Notes: generated by a model from the sequence alone, not told the origin. DNA of 64,000 nucleotides from CAZHJK01 sp964533275 (GCA_964533275.1 CAZHJK010000006.1:1-64000), one strand, 5' to 3'; positions 57,147 through 64,000 are shown, counted from the first letter of the stretch. Numbers and translations are program-made.

Positions 57147-57698
57147 TTACTTTAATTTAAAAGGGATATAATTCCCCTTTCTCACTTCTTCAATTCTTTC
57201 AATTGCTTGTTTTAGATAAAATGCCTCCGTATTAATGGGATATTCTTTTTTTGTTTGTTGTAAAAAAGTTATATATTCAAAGTCGTCATTTTCAATATAT
57301 GATATTACCAACATCTCTAAATCCTGTTTCTTTTTGCCTGATATTCCTGCTATTGCACCAATCGTTCCAAAAACAACCATGCCAGCAATTGCTTTTCCAT
57401 ATGAAAACTTTGAAATGTCAGTATTATTATCAACCGTTTGCAATGTTATATCTGCAACATTTTCATGTAGAATTTCCTTGCAAACTCCGTTTCCTTCAAA
57501 AATTAATTTATCTGGTGTACAAGACATTATAATATCTAACCCCTGTGGAACACCATTAAAATTTAATGCAACTATATCTGCTCTTGGATACCCGTATTTT
57601 GTATACATTTTTTTTGTCATCTTAGGCTGATTACTAATAATAAAAAATATAAAAATAACCAAGAACAAGATAATGATAAAAACCCAACCAACTTCCAT
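57147..57698 (-). CDS. Membrane-anchored protein in a moron-like cassette
   Basis: A 183-residue protein with one N-terminal membrane span (about 5-24), then a beta-rich domain (ADIVALNFNGVPQGLDIIMSC ... LIFEGNGVCKEI) and a glycine-rich hydrophobic turn GKAIAGMVVFGTIGAIAGISGKKK (about 113-136), a pattern common in small PH/SHOCT-like phage and bacterial proteins. The ATG at 57698 has an AAGGGGG site; the longer frame to 57890 adds a proline-rich, unlikely N-terminus. It has its own promoter region and terminator, like a lysogenic-conversion gene. Function unknown; superinfection exclusion is one guess. Confidence 0.65.
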   Translation of the reverse strand: MEVGWVFIIILFLVIFIFFIISNQPKMTKKMYTKYGYPRADIVALNFNGVPQGLDIIMSCTPDKLIFEGNGVCKEILHENVADITLQTVDNNTDISKFSYGKAIAGMVVFGTIGAIAGISGKKKQDLEMLVISYIENDDFEYITFLQQTKKEYPINTEAFYLKQAIERIEEVRKGNYIPFKLK

Positions 57699-57726
57699 AT
57701 AATATAATCCCCCTTCCCTTTTTCCA

Positions 57727-57755
57727 ATTATACCATTATATGGTAGGTTGTACCA
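57727..57755 (-). promoter_or_regulatory. Operator/promoter of the cassette
   Basis: Minus-strand -10 TATAAT (57727-57732). It overlaps a perfect dyad TACCATTATATGGTA (57731-57745), followed by a second, TGGTA-N5-TACCA (57741-57755), sharing a half-site. No good -35 is seen, so an activator or repressor binding these repeats is likely. Confidence 0.5.
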
Positions 57756-57759
57756 GTTT

Positions 57760-58367
57760 TTATATATAGGAAATTTGTTAATAAGGTATGGTGTCCTATT
57801 AAAAGGACAAAAATAGGTTGGTGGAAAAAATGAGTGATTACTATATGCTATTTTAGGAAAGAGGGGTATCAATATATTTACCATTATCACCCAAATTATA
57901 TAATTATAATGCTATTTATACTGTTCATACCTACAGATATAGTAGACCTTGATATAGGTATTAGTATTCAAACCCTTGTATGCCAACACTTACAGAGATT
58001 AATATATAAATATATACTTTCCGTTAAAGAATGGTTTAATAGATACTATTCACATAATGTATATTATATGTACTTATTTATAGGTGATTATATGCATCCA
58101 TTAATACCCCCTGTAGGTATGTGAATATATACACTATATATAGTGGTATCATGTGATATATGTACTATATACAGTGTATTTCTATATTAACAGGCGAACT
58201 TTCGTAACCCAATCATCACAACTGGTTTACAATATCGTTATCCTCTATCAACTTTCTAATTGATAACCATTGTCATTTATCCTATCTGCTAATATATCCC
58301 CCTATAAGGTATATCCACTAAACCCACTAAGCCCCATATATCCCAACCTATACCCTTGTATTTCCAT
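57760..58367. other. Gene-free stretch between cassette and portal
   Basis: About 600 bp without a convincing gene, in the place where scaffold and capsid genes normally sit. It contains a hairpin TGTCCT/AGGACA (57792-57809), a perfect palindrome CACTATATATAGTG (58132-58145) and a related CACTGTATATAGTA in the same orientation on the minus strand (58162-58175). Directly after the portal stop a 21-codon minus-strand ORF (58302-58367) rich in Gly and Tyr is readable but unsupported. Confidence 0.5.
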
Positions 58368-59666
58368 CTATTCCCCTGTATTGACTGTTCTGCCTTCTTC
58401 TGCAATTCTGTCTAATTCCACATCTACATTATCAGTAAGTGGTGATTTTTCTATATATGTACGCTTACTAATAGCACCATCACTATATTGTTTACTAAGT
58501 TGTTCTAATATCTCACTTGAATCTACAGGTCTATTATAGTTGAATTGTATATCTAAATAATCATCATCACTAAACTTAATTCCCTTCTTATTAAGTAATA
58601 CTTCTATCTTCTCAAACCTATCATTAAATCCATTTCTTAGATACACTTCAAGTTGTCTAGCATGATTATCTAAATTAGAAAATATAAGTCTTAAACTTAC
58701 CTCGCTTACATTTGAAAAATTTGTTTGTCCAAACGCAATAGATGGAACACTTGCAACCATTTGTAATTGTTGTATTAGTGCATCATACAATAGTTTAATA
58801 CTTGCACTGTCTAAATTAGCAACTGCATATTTAAATTCCCCATCATCTAAATTTATTACATACCCTATTGCATCAGCCGATACAGTACCTTCTATTCTTT
58901 GTCCTGTTGTATATGCAAGTGGATTAAGTGATAATACAGTTATTGCATCATCCATCTTATTAATTAGATACTCTAACCTATCAAGTATAGGTCTTATATC
59001 TTCTAATATACTTCTACCAAAGTTTTCATTTTCCTTATTCTCTCCATTGATATAATGAATAGGTAATCCCGTAAGATTAATTTTACTTTCTTCTAAGATA
59101 TAGTTGCCACCTTCATTAGTGTACTTATCAACCTTAGTTTCACTATATATATAGTAATAACTTATATTACTTATTGCATCTGTCCAATGTTCAATGAAAC
59201 CGATATAATCGCCCTCATCATTATAGATAGGATAGCCACAATCACTTTCAATTAATTTACTTGTAATCTTACCATTCAAGTAATAAACATATTCATAACA
59301 ATCCCCATAGCAGTTTAAGAAATCCACGATCTTATAATTAGTTAGGTTAAAATTCCCATGTCTGAATACATTATTATAATGCTTAATCATATCATCACTA
59401 CCAATAATTGATATTCTTTTACCCATGATATAACTGTTATGAAACTTAATAATACTCTTTGCAGTTTGTAATATTGTCTTAGCAGTCTTTAATTCCTTTT
59501 CCTTATACTGCATATCTTCTTTTTCTAATATCTTATGCCTACCATTTAGATAAGTCTTGTTATCTAGTACTTTACTAACCCTGCTAATATGATGTGCCTG
59601 TTGTACTTCCTCTGCAAACCAGAAGGGATTATTGTCATATACTTCACTGATATATTTATTTAACAT
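58368..59666 (-). CDS. Phage portal protein (SPP1 gp6 type)
   Basis: A 432-residue portal. Features match the SPP1 family: NPFWFAEEVQQAHHISRVSKVL opening, NCYGDCYEYVYYLNGKI (about 108-124), GRSILEDIRPILDRLEYLINKMDDAITVL (about 216-244), and the C-terminal LRLIFSNLDNHARQLEVYLRNGF. Twelve copies form the vertex channel through which DNA is packaged. RBS AAGGGGGT lies inside the end of the holin gene, which overlaps by 11 bp. Slightly short but apparently complete. Confidence 0.85.
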   Translation of the reverse strand: MLNKYISEVYDNNPFWFAEEVQQAHHISRVSKVLDNKTYLNGRHKILEKEDMQYKEKELKTAKTILQTAKSIIKFHNSYIMGKRISIIGSDDMIKHYNNVFRHGNFNLTNYKIVDFLNCYGDCYEYVYYLNGKITSKLIESDCGYPIYNDEGDYIGFIEHWTDAISNISYYYIYSETKVDKYTNEGGNYILEESKINLTGLPIHYINGENKENENFGRSILEDIRPILDRLEYLINKMDDAITVLSLNPLAYTTGQRIEGTVSADAIGYVINLDDGEFKYAVANLDSASIKLLYDALIQQLQMVASVPSIAFGQTNFSNVSEVSLRLIFSNLDNHARQLEVYLRNGFNDRFEKIEVLLNKKGIKFSDDDYLDIQFNYNRPVDSSEILEQLSKQYSDGAISKRTYIEKSPLTDNVDVELDRIAEEGRTVNTGE

Positions 59667-60069
59667 CTATATTACCCCCTTCTTCTTTAAGTTGTGCTAA
59701 TTTATCCTTTAATTGCTTAGGTAATGGCAATCCAGTTTTGCTTATGTTCTCTAGTATGGATAATCCCTCATTAGCAATAAAGAAGTAGCAAACAAGGGTT
59801 CTAAAGACCCATTCCGAACCAATTAATCTATCTAATAGTACACCAACAACTAAAACAATTAATATTAATACCTTACTTAATAAACCTTTAAATCCTATCT
59901 TACTATCTAATTCACCATTGATATAAGCCACTATTAAACCAGTTAGTTGGTCTATAATCATAAAAGCAACTAATACTTTAATTGCTATATCCCAACCACC
60001 GAATAACCATGTCGCATAAAGCCCAAGGGTTGTTGTCATTAATTTATATACTGCTTTTGTATAATTCAA
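59656..60069 (-). CDS. Phage holin (toxin-secretion/phage-lysis holin family)
   Basis: A 137-residue membrane protein with three spans (about 16-48, 63-82, 88-106) and the family motif FMIIDQLTGLIVAYINGEL; a charged tail follows (LPKQLKDKLAQLKEEGG). Holins of this type permeabilise the membrane for endolysin release. The TTG at 60069 with GAGGTGA site is preferred to the upstream GTG. Its position between large terminase and portal, overlapping the portal gene, is unusual: holins normally sit in a lysis module beside an endolysin, and none is visible here. Confidence 0.85.
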   Translation of the reverse strand: MNYTKAVYKLMTTTLGLYATWLFGGWDIAIKVLVAFMIIDQLTGLIVAYINGELDSKIGFKGLLSKVLILIVLVVGVLLDRLIGSEWVFRTLVCYFFIANEGLSILENISKTGLPLPKQLKDKLAQLKEEGGNIDVK

Positions 60070-60118
60070 ATAAATCACCTCATATATATTTTTTTAATCA
60101 TTTATCTTTCACATTTAA

Positions 60119-61696
60119 TTACAAATACCAAATATTTTTATCAAGTCCAACTAATGCCATACTCGTTGCCATTACACAATCATCATGCCTTCCATTAATT
60201 GCACCCATTTTATTTCCTTCAATTTTAAACACTTTCATTTCTTCAAGTAAAGTTTTGCTATTAATAACTATTTGATTTTCTTCAAACTTCTCTCTAAAAT
60301 TGTTAATCATCATGGGCTTAGTTGTACTATTGGTTACATAGCCAACTTTCTTCTTAGCCCTACCCCTTGCATCATATTCTTTGTGCATATGCATATTTCT
60401 GTATTTATAATCAAACCTTAATTTGGAAACTACTGTATGCCCTGCACTTGCTTTTTCAATAACTAAATATCCATAGTTATAATATATTCCTAATTGATAA
60501 ACAATCTCACTTAGAATATGTGGGGCTATTTTGTTGTTTCTAAATTCTGCAATTTGGATTCCTTCTTCTGAAAATACTTCAATTACACTATAATCAGCCC
60601 CAATTCCCTCTGCACTATCAACACCTAAATAATATTTCATATCAGGCTTTGGTTTTTCCCAAATAAATAAAGAGTTGTTCAAGTATTGCTTTAATACTTT
60701 GTTCAACTCTTTTAATTGATTTCTATTTATATGTTTAGGTAGATACCTTTCTCTTTCCTCTATCATTTTAGAGGGATACACTGTGTTCCCACTTGATATA
60801 AAAGCATGGGAATCTGTAGATGGGTATTCTTGATAAAAGTTATTTAATCCTTTATCCCCACCCCCAGCATTTGCAATTTTCAACCTTCTCCACATCAACT
60901 GTTCAAGTGTTGCACCTTTATTATGTAAATCAATTTCTTCTGCATCTAATTCTTCTACAGTTAAAACTTTATCATTATTCCTTGCTTTCCATATTTCTAC
61001 TGCATTTATATAATCATCAGCAAACATTGTTTTATTCTTATACCAATTAGCAAAGTATGGCTTATACATATTCTCACCATTCTTTGCCTTATTCCACAAC
61101 TGACTAAAGAAATTATGCCCATTTGCAGTACTCTCTAATACAATCTTTCCACTTGGTACAAGGGCTTGTTCTATGGCTAATAATTGCTTAGGTAAGGTAT
61201 CTTTCATAAATGCTACTTCTGATAAATGTGCAAATTTTAAGGTAAGTCCTCGGGCAACATCTTTATTTCCACAGGTATTGACGATTATTCGACTTCCATT
61301 TTTAAACTTTAATTCCTTTTTATTATTGTTAATCAATTCTGGTCTTAAAACATTAGGAATTGTATAATACATTTGCTTTAGTTTTTCGAATATTCCTGTA
61401 GCACTATCAATGCTATAACTCATTAATAAACAAGTTGAATTAGGTTGTGTTGTTGCTATCCATAAACTATATGCAGTCATTAAAACGCTATAACCTAATT
61501 GCCGAGATTTACATATTAAAGAATACTTATCCATACCACTTAAAAAATCATCTTGCATCTCATTCAACTTAAAAGGTACTAAATTACCTCGTTTATCCAC
61601 TATATGTAAAAAATTTTCTATCCAAAGTTTAGGATCATTCCAAATCTTTTTTAGTTTTTCTTCATTAGTTACTTTACGCCCCATCTTCATCACCAT
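60119..61696 (-). CDS. Phage terminase large subunit
   Basis: A 525-residue packaging motor. The ATPase domain has a Walker-A-like loop CKSRQLGYSVLMTAYS (about 61-76) and a Walker-B-like FAHLSEVAFM (about 153); the RNase-H-like nuclease has YYLGVDSAEGIGADYSVIEVF (about 349-369) with the first Asp and GRHDDCVMATSMAL near the end with the Asp pair. Start is ATG 61696, overlapping the small subunit by 23 bp; in-frame ATGs at codons 3 and 5 are alternatives. All catalytic positions look intact. Confidence 0.92.
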   Translation of the reverse strand: MVMKMGRKVTNEEKLKKIWNDPKLWIENFLHIVDKRGNLVPFKLNEMQDDFLSGMDKYSLICKSRQLGYSVLMTAYSLWIATTQPNSTCLLMSYSIDSATGIFEKLKQMYYTIPNVLRPELINNNKKELKFKNGSRIIVNTCGNKDVARGLTLKFAHLSEVAFMKDTLPKQLLAIEQALVPSGKIVLESTANGHNFFSQLWNKAKNGENMYKPYFANWYKNKTMFADDYINAVEIWKARNNDKVLTVEELDAEEIDLHNKGATLEQLMWRRLKIANAGGGDKGLNNFYQEYPSTDSHAFISSGNTVYPSKMIEERERYLPKHINRNQLKELNKVLKQYLNNSLFIWEKPKPDMKYYLGVDSAEGIGADYSVIEVFSEEGIQIAEFRNNKIAPHILSEIVYQLGIYYNYGYLVIEKASAGHTVVSKLRFDYKYRNMHMHKEYDARGRAKKKVGYVTNSTTKPMMINNFREKFEENQIVINSKTLLEEMKVFKIEGNKMGAINGRHDDCVMATSMALVGLDKNIWYL

Positions 61697-62069
61697 CTAA
61701 ATCAATACTACCTAATAAATCATTTAATTCATCTCTATTATCATCTGCAAAAAAGTCTTTGCTAAAGTCCATTAAATATTTTGCAGATTGAACATCTCCA
61801 TTTAATGCTTGTTCATACATTTTATCGTAAATATTCTTCATTTTTTCATGGTGCTGCAACTTCATATAATATTTTATTCCTGCTTGAATATTTTCATCTA
61901 ATATCCAATTCTTTTCTACATAGTCCCATGGAACATTATTAAAAGTAGTAAGTTCAGAAATTTTTTCCCATGAATCCCTTTTATCCTGTGGTGTACAGTA
62001 CCAACAAACAAAGGCAGAATACCTTCTACTACCCGTTATATTATCTAATCTTTGCATAGTTGTAGCCAT
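61674..62069 (-). CDS. Candidate terminase small subunit
   Basis: A 131-residue protein directly upstream of and overlapping the large terminase, the normal place of the DNA-recognition subunit. MATTMQRLDNITGSRRYSAFVCWYC opens it; a helical middle and an acidic C-terminus (DELNDLLGSIDLDGDEDGA) follow, as in many TerS proteins. No classic helix-turn-helix is clear by eye, so the call rests on position, size and the acidic tail. ATG at 62069 follows AGAGGTGAT. Confidence 0.65.
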   Translation of the reverse strand: MATTMQRLDNITGSRRYSAFVCWYCTPQDKRDSWEKISELTTFNNVPWDYVEKNWILDENIQAGIKYYMKLQHHEKMKNIYDKMYEQALNGDVQSAKYLMDFSKDFFADDNRDELNDLLGSIDLDGDEDGA

Positions 62070-62095
62070 TATATCACCTCTCATTTTTTAGCAAT

Positions 62096-62128
62096 AAAAA
62101 AGTAGCCCTTTATATTTTGGACTACTTT
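62096..62128 (-). terminator. Terminator between rep-like gene and packaging genes
   Basis: 7-bp stem (AAAGTAG/CTACTTT) extended by a mismatch and GG/CC, 10-nt loop, T6 on the minus strand. It separates the replication and packaging units. Confidence 0.75.
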
Positions 62129-62166
62129 CCCGTTTTCTTATATGTTTTAACTTGCCTTATATTTAT

Positions 62167-63087
62167 TTAGGCACTTTCATTTATTTCTTTTAAATATCTC
62201 TCCACTAACTTTTTATATCCTTTTTTTGCTTTATCCCGTTCATCATTTCTGACATTGTGTTTTACTTTTTTAACTAATATTTGATTCTCTACTTGACTAT
62301 ATTTATAATTTATTACTTTTTGATATTCTACATTGCCATTATCTTTATCAGTTTCTTTTGGTTTATCTTTATCCTTCTTTTTATTCTTTAAAATGTCTGT
62401 ATCAGTATTTATAAAATATTTTTTACTATCCTCTAATGCACTTGACAATATTTCTTTGTATCCCTCTGTAATAGTAGTTACATAAATATTATTAGCCTGA
62501 TAAATTTTTTTACTATCTTTTATTACTCCCACATTTGCAAAATCTATTAAATCTATATCTTTTAGTATCTGTATAGCATTAATGATCCTATTTCTTGAAG
62601 TAGTTTGTAAATCTCTTTCAAAAGTATCATATCTAGGGAAACAATATCCTTTGTCATCAATTCTAGACACTATTAAAACATATATGTATAATAATGTTCT
62701 TTTTGCCCTTATATCACATTTATAAGATAATATCTTTTCAATTTCACTAGCAAAAACTAATGTATATTTATCCTTAAATATTATTCTGTCGATTATTATA
62801 ATTGTGTTTTTATCTATATTGTTTTTATTAATATTATTAGTTATATTAATTAATTTCCAGTTATCTAAATCAAGTAAACATTGATATAATATTTTCATTA
62901 ATTTCTTGTTATTTTTTATATTTAATTCTTCAAACATAAAGTTAAATATAAAATTAATCTTATTTGAATATGTCGTAAACTTCTGCAAATACACTAATAG
63001 TAATAAATGATTTTCCGTAAAACCTTTTAATCTATTATCATCACGAAATATATTTTTAACTATATATGTTACTTTAATATTACTCAT
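62167..63087 (-). CDS. Replication-initiator-like protein
   Basis: A 306-residue protein with two winged-helix-like regions: about 20-80 (FTENHLLLLVYLQKFTTYS ...) and about 125-200 (KCDIRAKRTLLYIYVLIVSR, YDTFERDLQTTSRNRIINAIQIL), then a very lysine-rich linker and a basic helical tail. This two-part WH layout is seen in plasmid and phage replication initiators and replisome organisers; the second WH resembles an AT-rich phage helix-turn-helix. A promoter (63113-63140) and direct repeats (63240-63305) lie just upstream. The assignment is by architecture and context, not by a named motif. Confidence 0.55.
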   Translation of the reverse strand: MSNIKVTYIVKNIFRDDNRLKGFTENHLLLLVYLQKFTTYSNKINFIFNFMFEELNIKNNKKLMKILYQCLLDLDNWKLINITNNINKNNIDKNTIIIIDRIIFKDKYTLVFASEIEKILSYKCDIRAKRTLLYIYVLIVSRIDDKGYCFPRYDTFERDLQTTSRNRIINAIQILKDIDLIDFANVGVIKDSKKIYQANNIYVTTITEGYKEILSSALEDSKKYFINTDTDILKNKKKDKDKPKETDKDNGNVEYQKVINYKYSQVENQILVKKVKHNVRNDERDKAKKGYKKLVERYLKEINESA

Positions 63088-63112
63088 AATTATCCCCCTG
63101 TTTTTTTGTTGT

Positions 63113-63140
63113 TTTATATGTCTTTCTTTTTCTCTGTCAA
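63113..63140 (-). promoter_or_regulatory. Sigma-A-type promoter of the rep-like gene
   Basis: Minus strand -35 TTGACA (63135-63140), 16-bp spacer, -10 TATAAA (63113-63118); 25 bp before the start codon, with an AGGGGGAT ribosome site. Confidence 0.65.
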
Positions 63141-63174
63141 AGTAAAGGTTTTGATTTTTCCTTTTAAAAGAATA

Positions 63175-63189
63175 TATGCCGTAGGCATA
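63175..63189. other. Short hairpin upstream of rep promoter
   Basis: 6-bp inverted repeat TATGCC-gta-GGCATA. Possibly a weak terminator for the upstream small gene or part of an origin. Confidence 0.35.
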
Positions 63190-63239
63190 AATACTTAATA
63201 TATATTATTATATTAATATGTATTATTTAGTAGTATCAT

Positions 63240-63305
63240 AAGTATCCCAAATCGGTATACTTAAGTTTATATTCCAAATTTAAGTATCCCAAATCGGTAT
63301 ACTTA
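63240..63305. repeat. Pair of exact 24-bp direct repeats (iteron- or operator-like)
   Basis: Bases 63240-63263 are identical to 63282-63305, period 42 bp (about four helical turns). Each copy is itself a dyad, AAGTAT...ATACTT, around a CCCAAATCGGT core. They lie between the DUF5659-like gene and the rep promoter. Confidence 0.9.
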
Positions 63306-63491
63306 TCATACTATGGGGTCAATTTTAATATTATGTTTCATCTCTAAATATTTCCTTAAATCCTCATTATTTGCAAAGTAAAATATTGTTTTTAATTTGT
63401 TTTCTTTTGCAGAACTAATATCTAACAATTTATATTTTTTTTTGATTAAATCTTTTGCAACTTTGGCACTAAAAATAACTATTGCATTCAT
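63306..63491 (-). CDS. DUF5659-like small protein A
   Basis: A 61-residue protein (VIFSAKVAKDLIKKKYKLLDIS ... TIFYFANNEDLRKYLEMKH). It is a paralogue of the protein at 63662-63853: both share A-x-x-L-x(4)-YK-(I/L)-x-DI then F-x-F-x-N-x-x-DL-x-K. That pattern is typical of the DUF5659 proteins found in phages and integrative elements; function unknown. Strong GGGGGAGGT ribosome site. Its stop abuts the right-hand 24-bp repeat. Confidence 0.7.
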   Translation of the reverse strand: MNAIVIFSAKVAKDLIKKKYKLLDISSAKENKLKTIFYFANNEDLRKYLEMKHNIKIDPIV

Positions 63492-63543
63492 AGGATTTAT
63501 ACCTCCCCCTTTTCTATTTAACGAAACTTTTTAAAAATAATGT

Positions 63544-63572
63544 TTGACAACTACTAATTTATATGTTAAGAT
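63544..63572 (+). promoter_or_regulatory. Plus-strand promoter pointing against the element genes
   Basis: TTGACA (63544-63549), 17-bp spacer, extended -10 TGTTAAGAT (-10 at 63567-63572). No plus-strand gene follows, so it may drive an antisense RNA. Confidence 0.6.
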
Positions 63573-63631
63573 GTGACTATAGAAATTATAAAATAGGGTA
63601 ATTGTGTCCATAAAAATATCCCTATTATATT

Positions 63632-63660
63632 AATGTACCATAAATTAACAAATTTGTCAA
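63632..63660 (-). promoter_or_regulatory. Minus-strand promoter of DUF5659-like gene A
   Basis: TTGACA (63655-63660), 17-bp spacer, -10 TACATT (63632-63637). The -35 lies in a near-perfect 16-bp dyad, TTGACAAATTTGTTAA, suitable for a repressor. It faces the plus-strand promoter 60 bp away. Confidence 0.65.
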
Positions 63661-63661
63661 C

Positions 63662-63853
63662 TCATCTTTTCTGTTTCTGCATTTCTGCATTATAATCCAT
63701 TATATTTTTTAATAAATCTTTCTCATTTAAAAATATAAATACACTCGCATCTACCTTTTCCCTATTAGGTTTTATATCAATAATCTTATATCTTTGTCTT
63801 AATAAGTGCCTTGCAAGTGCAGGATCAAATACAGTTATATATTCTTTTAACAT
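63662..63853 (-). CDS. DUF5659-like small protein B
   Basis: A 63-residue paralogue of small protein A (ITVFDPALARHLLRQRYKIIDIKPNREK ... VFIFLNEKDLLKNIMDYN). The NREK stretch after the YKIIDI core is close to DUF5659 family members as I recall them. Its ATG overlaps the stop of the upstream partial gene, so the two are translationally coupled. Confidence 0.7.
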   Translation of the reverse strand: MLKEYITVFDPALARHLLRQRYKIIDIKPNREKVDASVFIFLNEKDLLKNIMDYNAEMQKQKR

Positions 63854-64000
63854 ACTAACTCCCCTTTTTCTAAACTTGAATATTTATAATAATCTCTGCC
63901 AGTAACTGCAATACTAAAAACATCTGTAGGTTTTTCTACGTTATAATATCCTTTTAGAAGTCTTATACTTGCTTGTTTAAAATCTGCTAATTCTTTAAAG
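63847..64000 (-). CDS. Partial gene at the window edge
   Basis: Open frame entering from the right edge; 50 C-terminal residues are visible (FKELADFKQASIRLLKGYY ... ITGRDYYKYSSLEKGELVC, with AV before TGRD). The stop overlaps the start of DUF5659-like gene B. Regular spacing of hydrophobic and basic residues suggests a real protein, but the fragment is too short for a family call. Confidence 0.6.
   Translation of the reverse strand, partial: FKELADFKQASIRLLKGYYNVEKPTDVFSIAVTGRDYYKYSSLEKGELVC

Larger units (their letters stand above)
55230..64000. mobile_element. Phage-derived integrated element (left end; right end outside window)
   Basis: Begins at the tRNA-Pro 3'-half remnant and runs past the window edge. 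All genes face the junction (minus strand). Visible content: DUF5659-like paralogues, replication-initiator-like gene, terminase small and large subunits, holin, portal, a self-contained membrane-protein cassette, a connector-like gene and an Ig/PEGA-domain protein. No capsid, protease, scaffold, tail, lysin or integrase gene is present in this part. Integrase and the restored tRNA are expected beyond 64,000. Confidence 0.85.

Noticed and set aside
57699..57890. N-terminal extension of the membrane-cassette protein
   Set aside because: Proline- and aromatic-rich, overlaps the promoter/operator dyads, and a better ribosome site fits the internal ATG at 57698.
57834..58124. Plus-strand open frame of 96 codons in the gap before the portal gene
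   Set aside because: GTG start with no clear ribosome site, low-complexity Tyr/Ile-rich translation and opposite strand to every element gene; likely chance.
63105..63310. CRISPR-like array
   Set aside because: Only two repeat copies, an 18-bp spacer and an internal dyad; fits iterons or operators, not CRISPR.

Overview
The window is a block of AT-rich DNA from a spore-forming, low-GC Firmicute of the clostridial type. Evidence: an alpha/beta-type SASP, SpoVM, YlbJ, RemA, TmcAL, a FabK-type enoyl reductase, a FapR-controlled fatty-acid cluster, a PASTA kinase/PP2C pair, and the B. subtilis-like order trmD-rimM-khpA-rpsP-ffh-ylxM-ftsY-smc-rnc. A Tissierella-like or related Clostridia lineage is plausible, but the sequence alone does not fix the genus. 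Start codons are often TTG where the ribosome site decides (smc, fabG, fapR, ackA, divIVA).

About 1-55,200 is housekeeping chromosome, almost all on the minus strand. Region 47-9,138 holds tRNA/rRNA modification, the SRP pathway, SMC and RNase III. Region 9,263-16,128 is a complete type II fatty-acid/phospholipid cluster (fabF, acpP, fabG, fabD, fabK, fabH, plsX, fapR), with a clear FapR operator and promoter just upstream of fapR. Region 16,261-24,610 holds rpmF, ackA, tmcAL, a murG, a UbiA-family prenyltransferase, ylbJ, coaD, rsmD and a SASP gene. Region 24,735-35,628 has recG, a FakA-like protein, an Asp23 protein, rpmB, an easily missed 26-codon spoVM with two further tiny membrane ORFs, thiN, rsgA, prkC, prpC and rlmN. 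Region 35,683-46,666 has rsmB, yugP, a DUF116 protein, fmt, def, priA, coaBC, rpoZ, gmk, remA, yicC and dapF. Region 46,979-55,083 has rqcH, an rluD-family gene, a DksA/TraR protein, and the division-linked set divIVA-ylmH-yggT-sepF-yggS plus an HlyD-like gene. Genes often found in these neighbourhoods elsewhere but absent here are yceD (before rpmF), rpe, lspA, ileS and pta.

From 55,230 to the window end lies an integrated phage-derived element. Its boundary is the 3' half of a tRNA-Pro(GGG) gene (anticodon loop to CCA) followed by the tRNA's own terminator, the classic trace of integration into a tRNA 3' end. The intact tRNA and an integrase should lie beyond 64,000. Visible gene order, all minus strand and reading from the right edge inward: a partial gene, two paralogous DUF5659-like small proteins, a pair of exact 24-bp repeats, a replication-initiator-like gene, a small-terminase candidate, large terminase, holin, SPP1-type portal, a membrane-protein cassette with its own promoter and terminator, a connector-like protein and a 403-residue protein with Ig/PEGA-like C-terminal domains. 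No capsid, scaffold, protease, tail or endolysin gene lies between the portal and the attachment remnant. It is therefore either an unusual capsid-less packaging element (satellite-like) or a neatly truncated prophage. This region, and its regulatory DNA (face-to-face promoters, operator-like dyads, an empty 600-bp stretch), is the most interesting part of the window.
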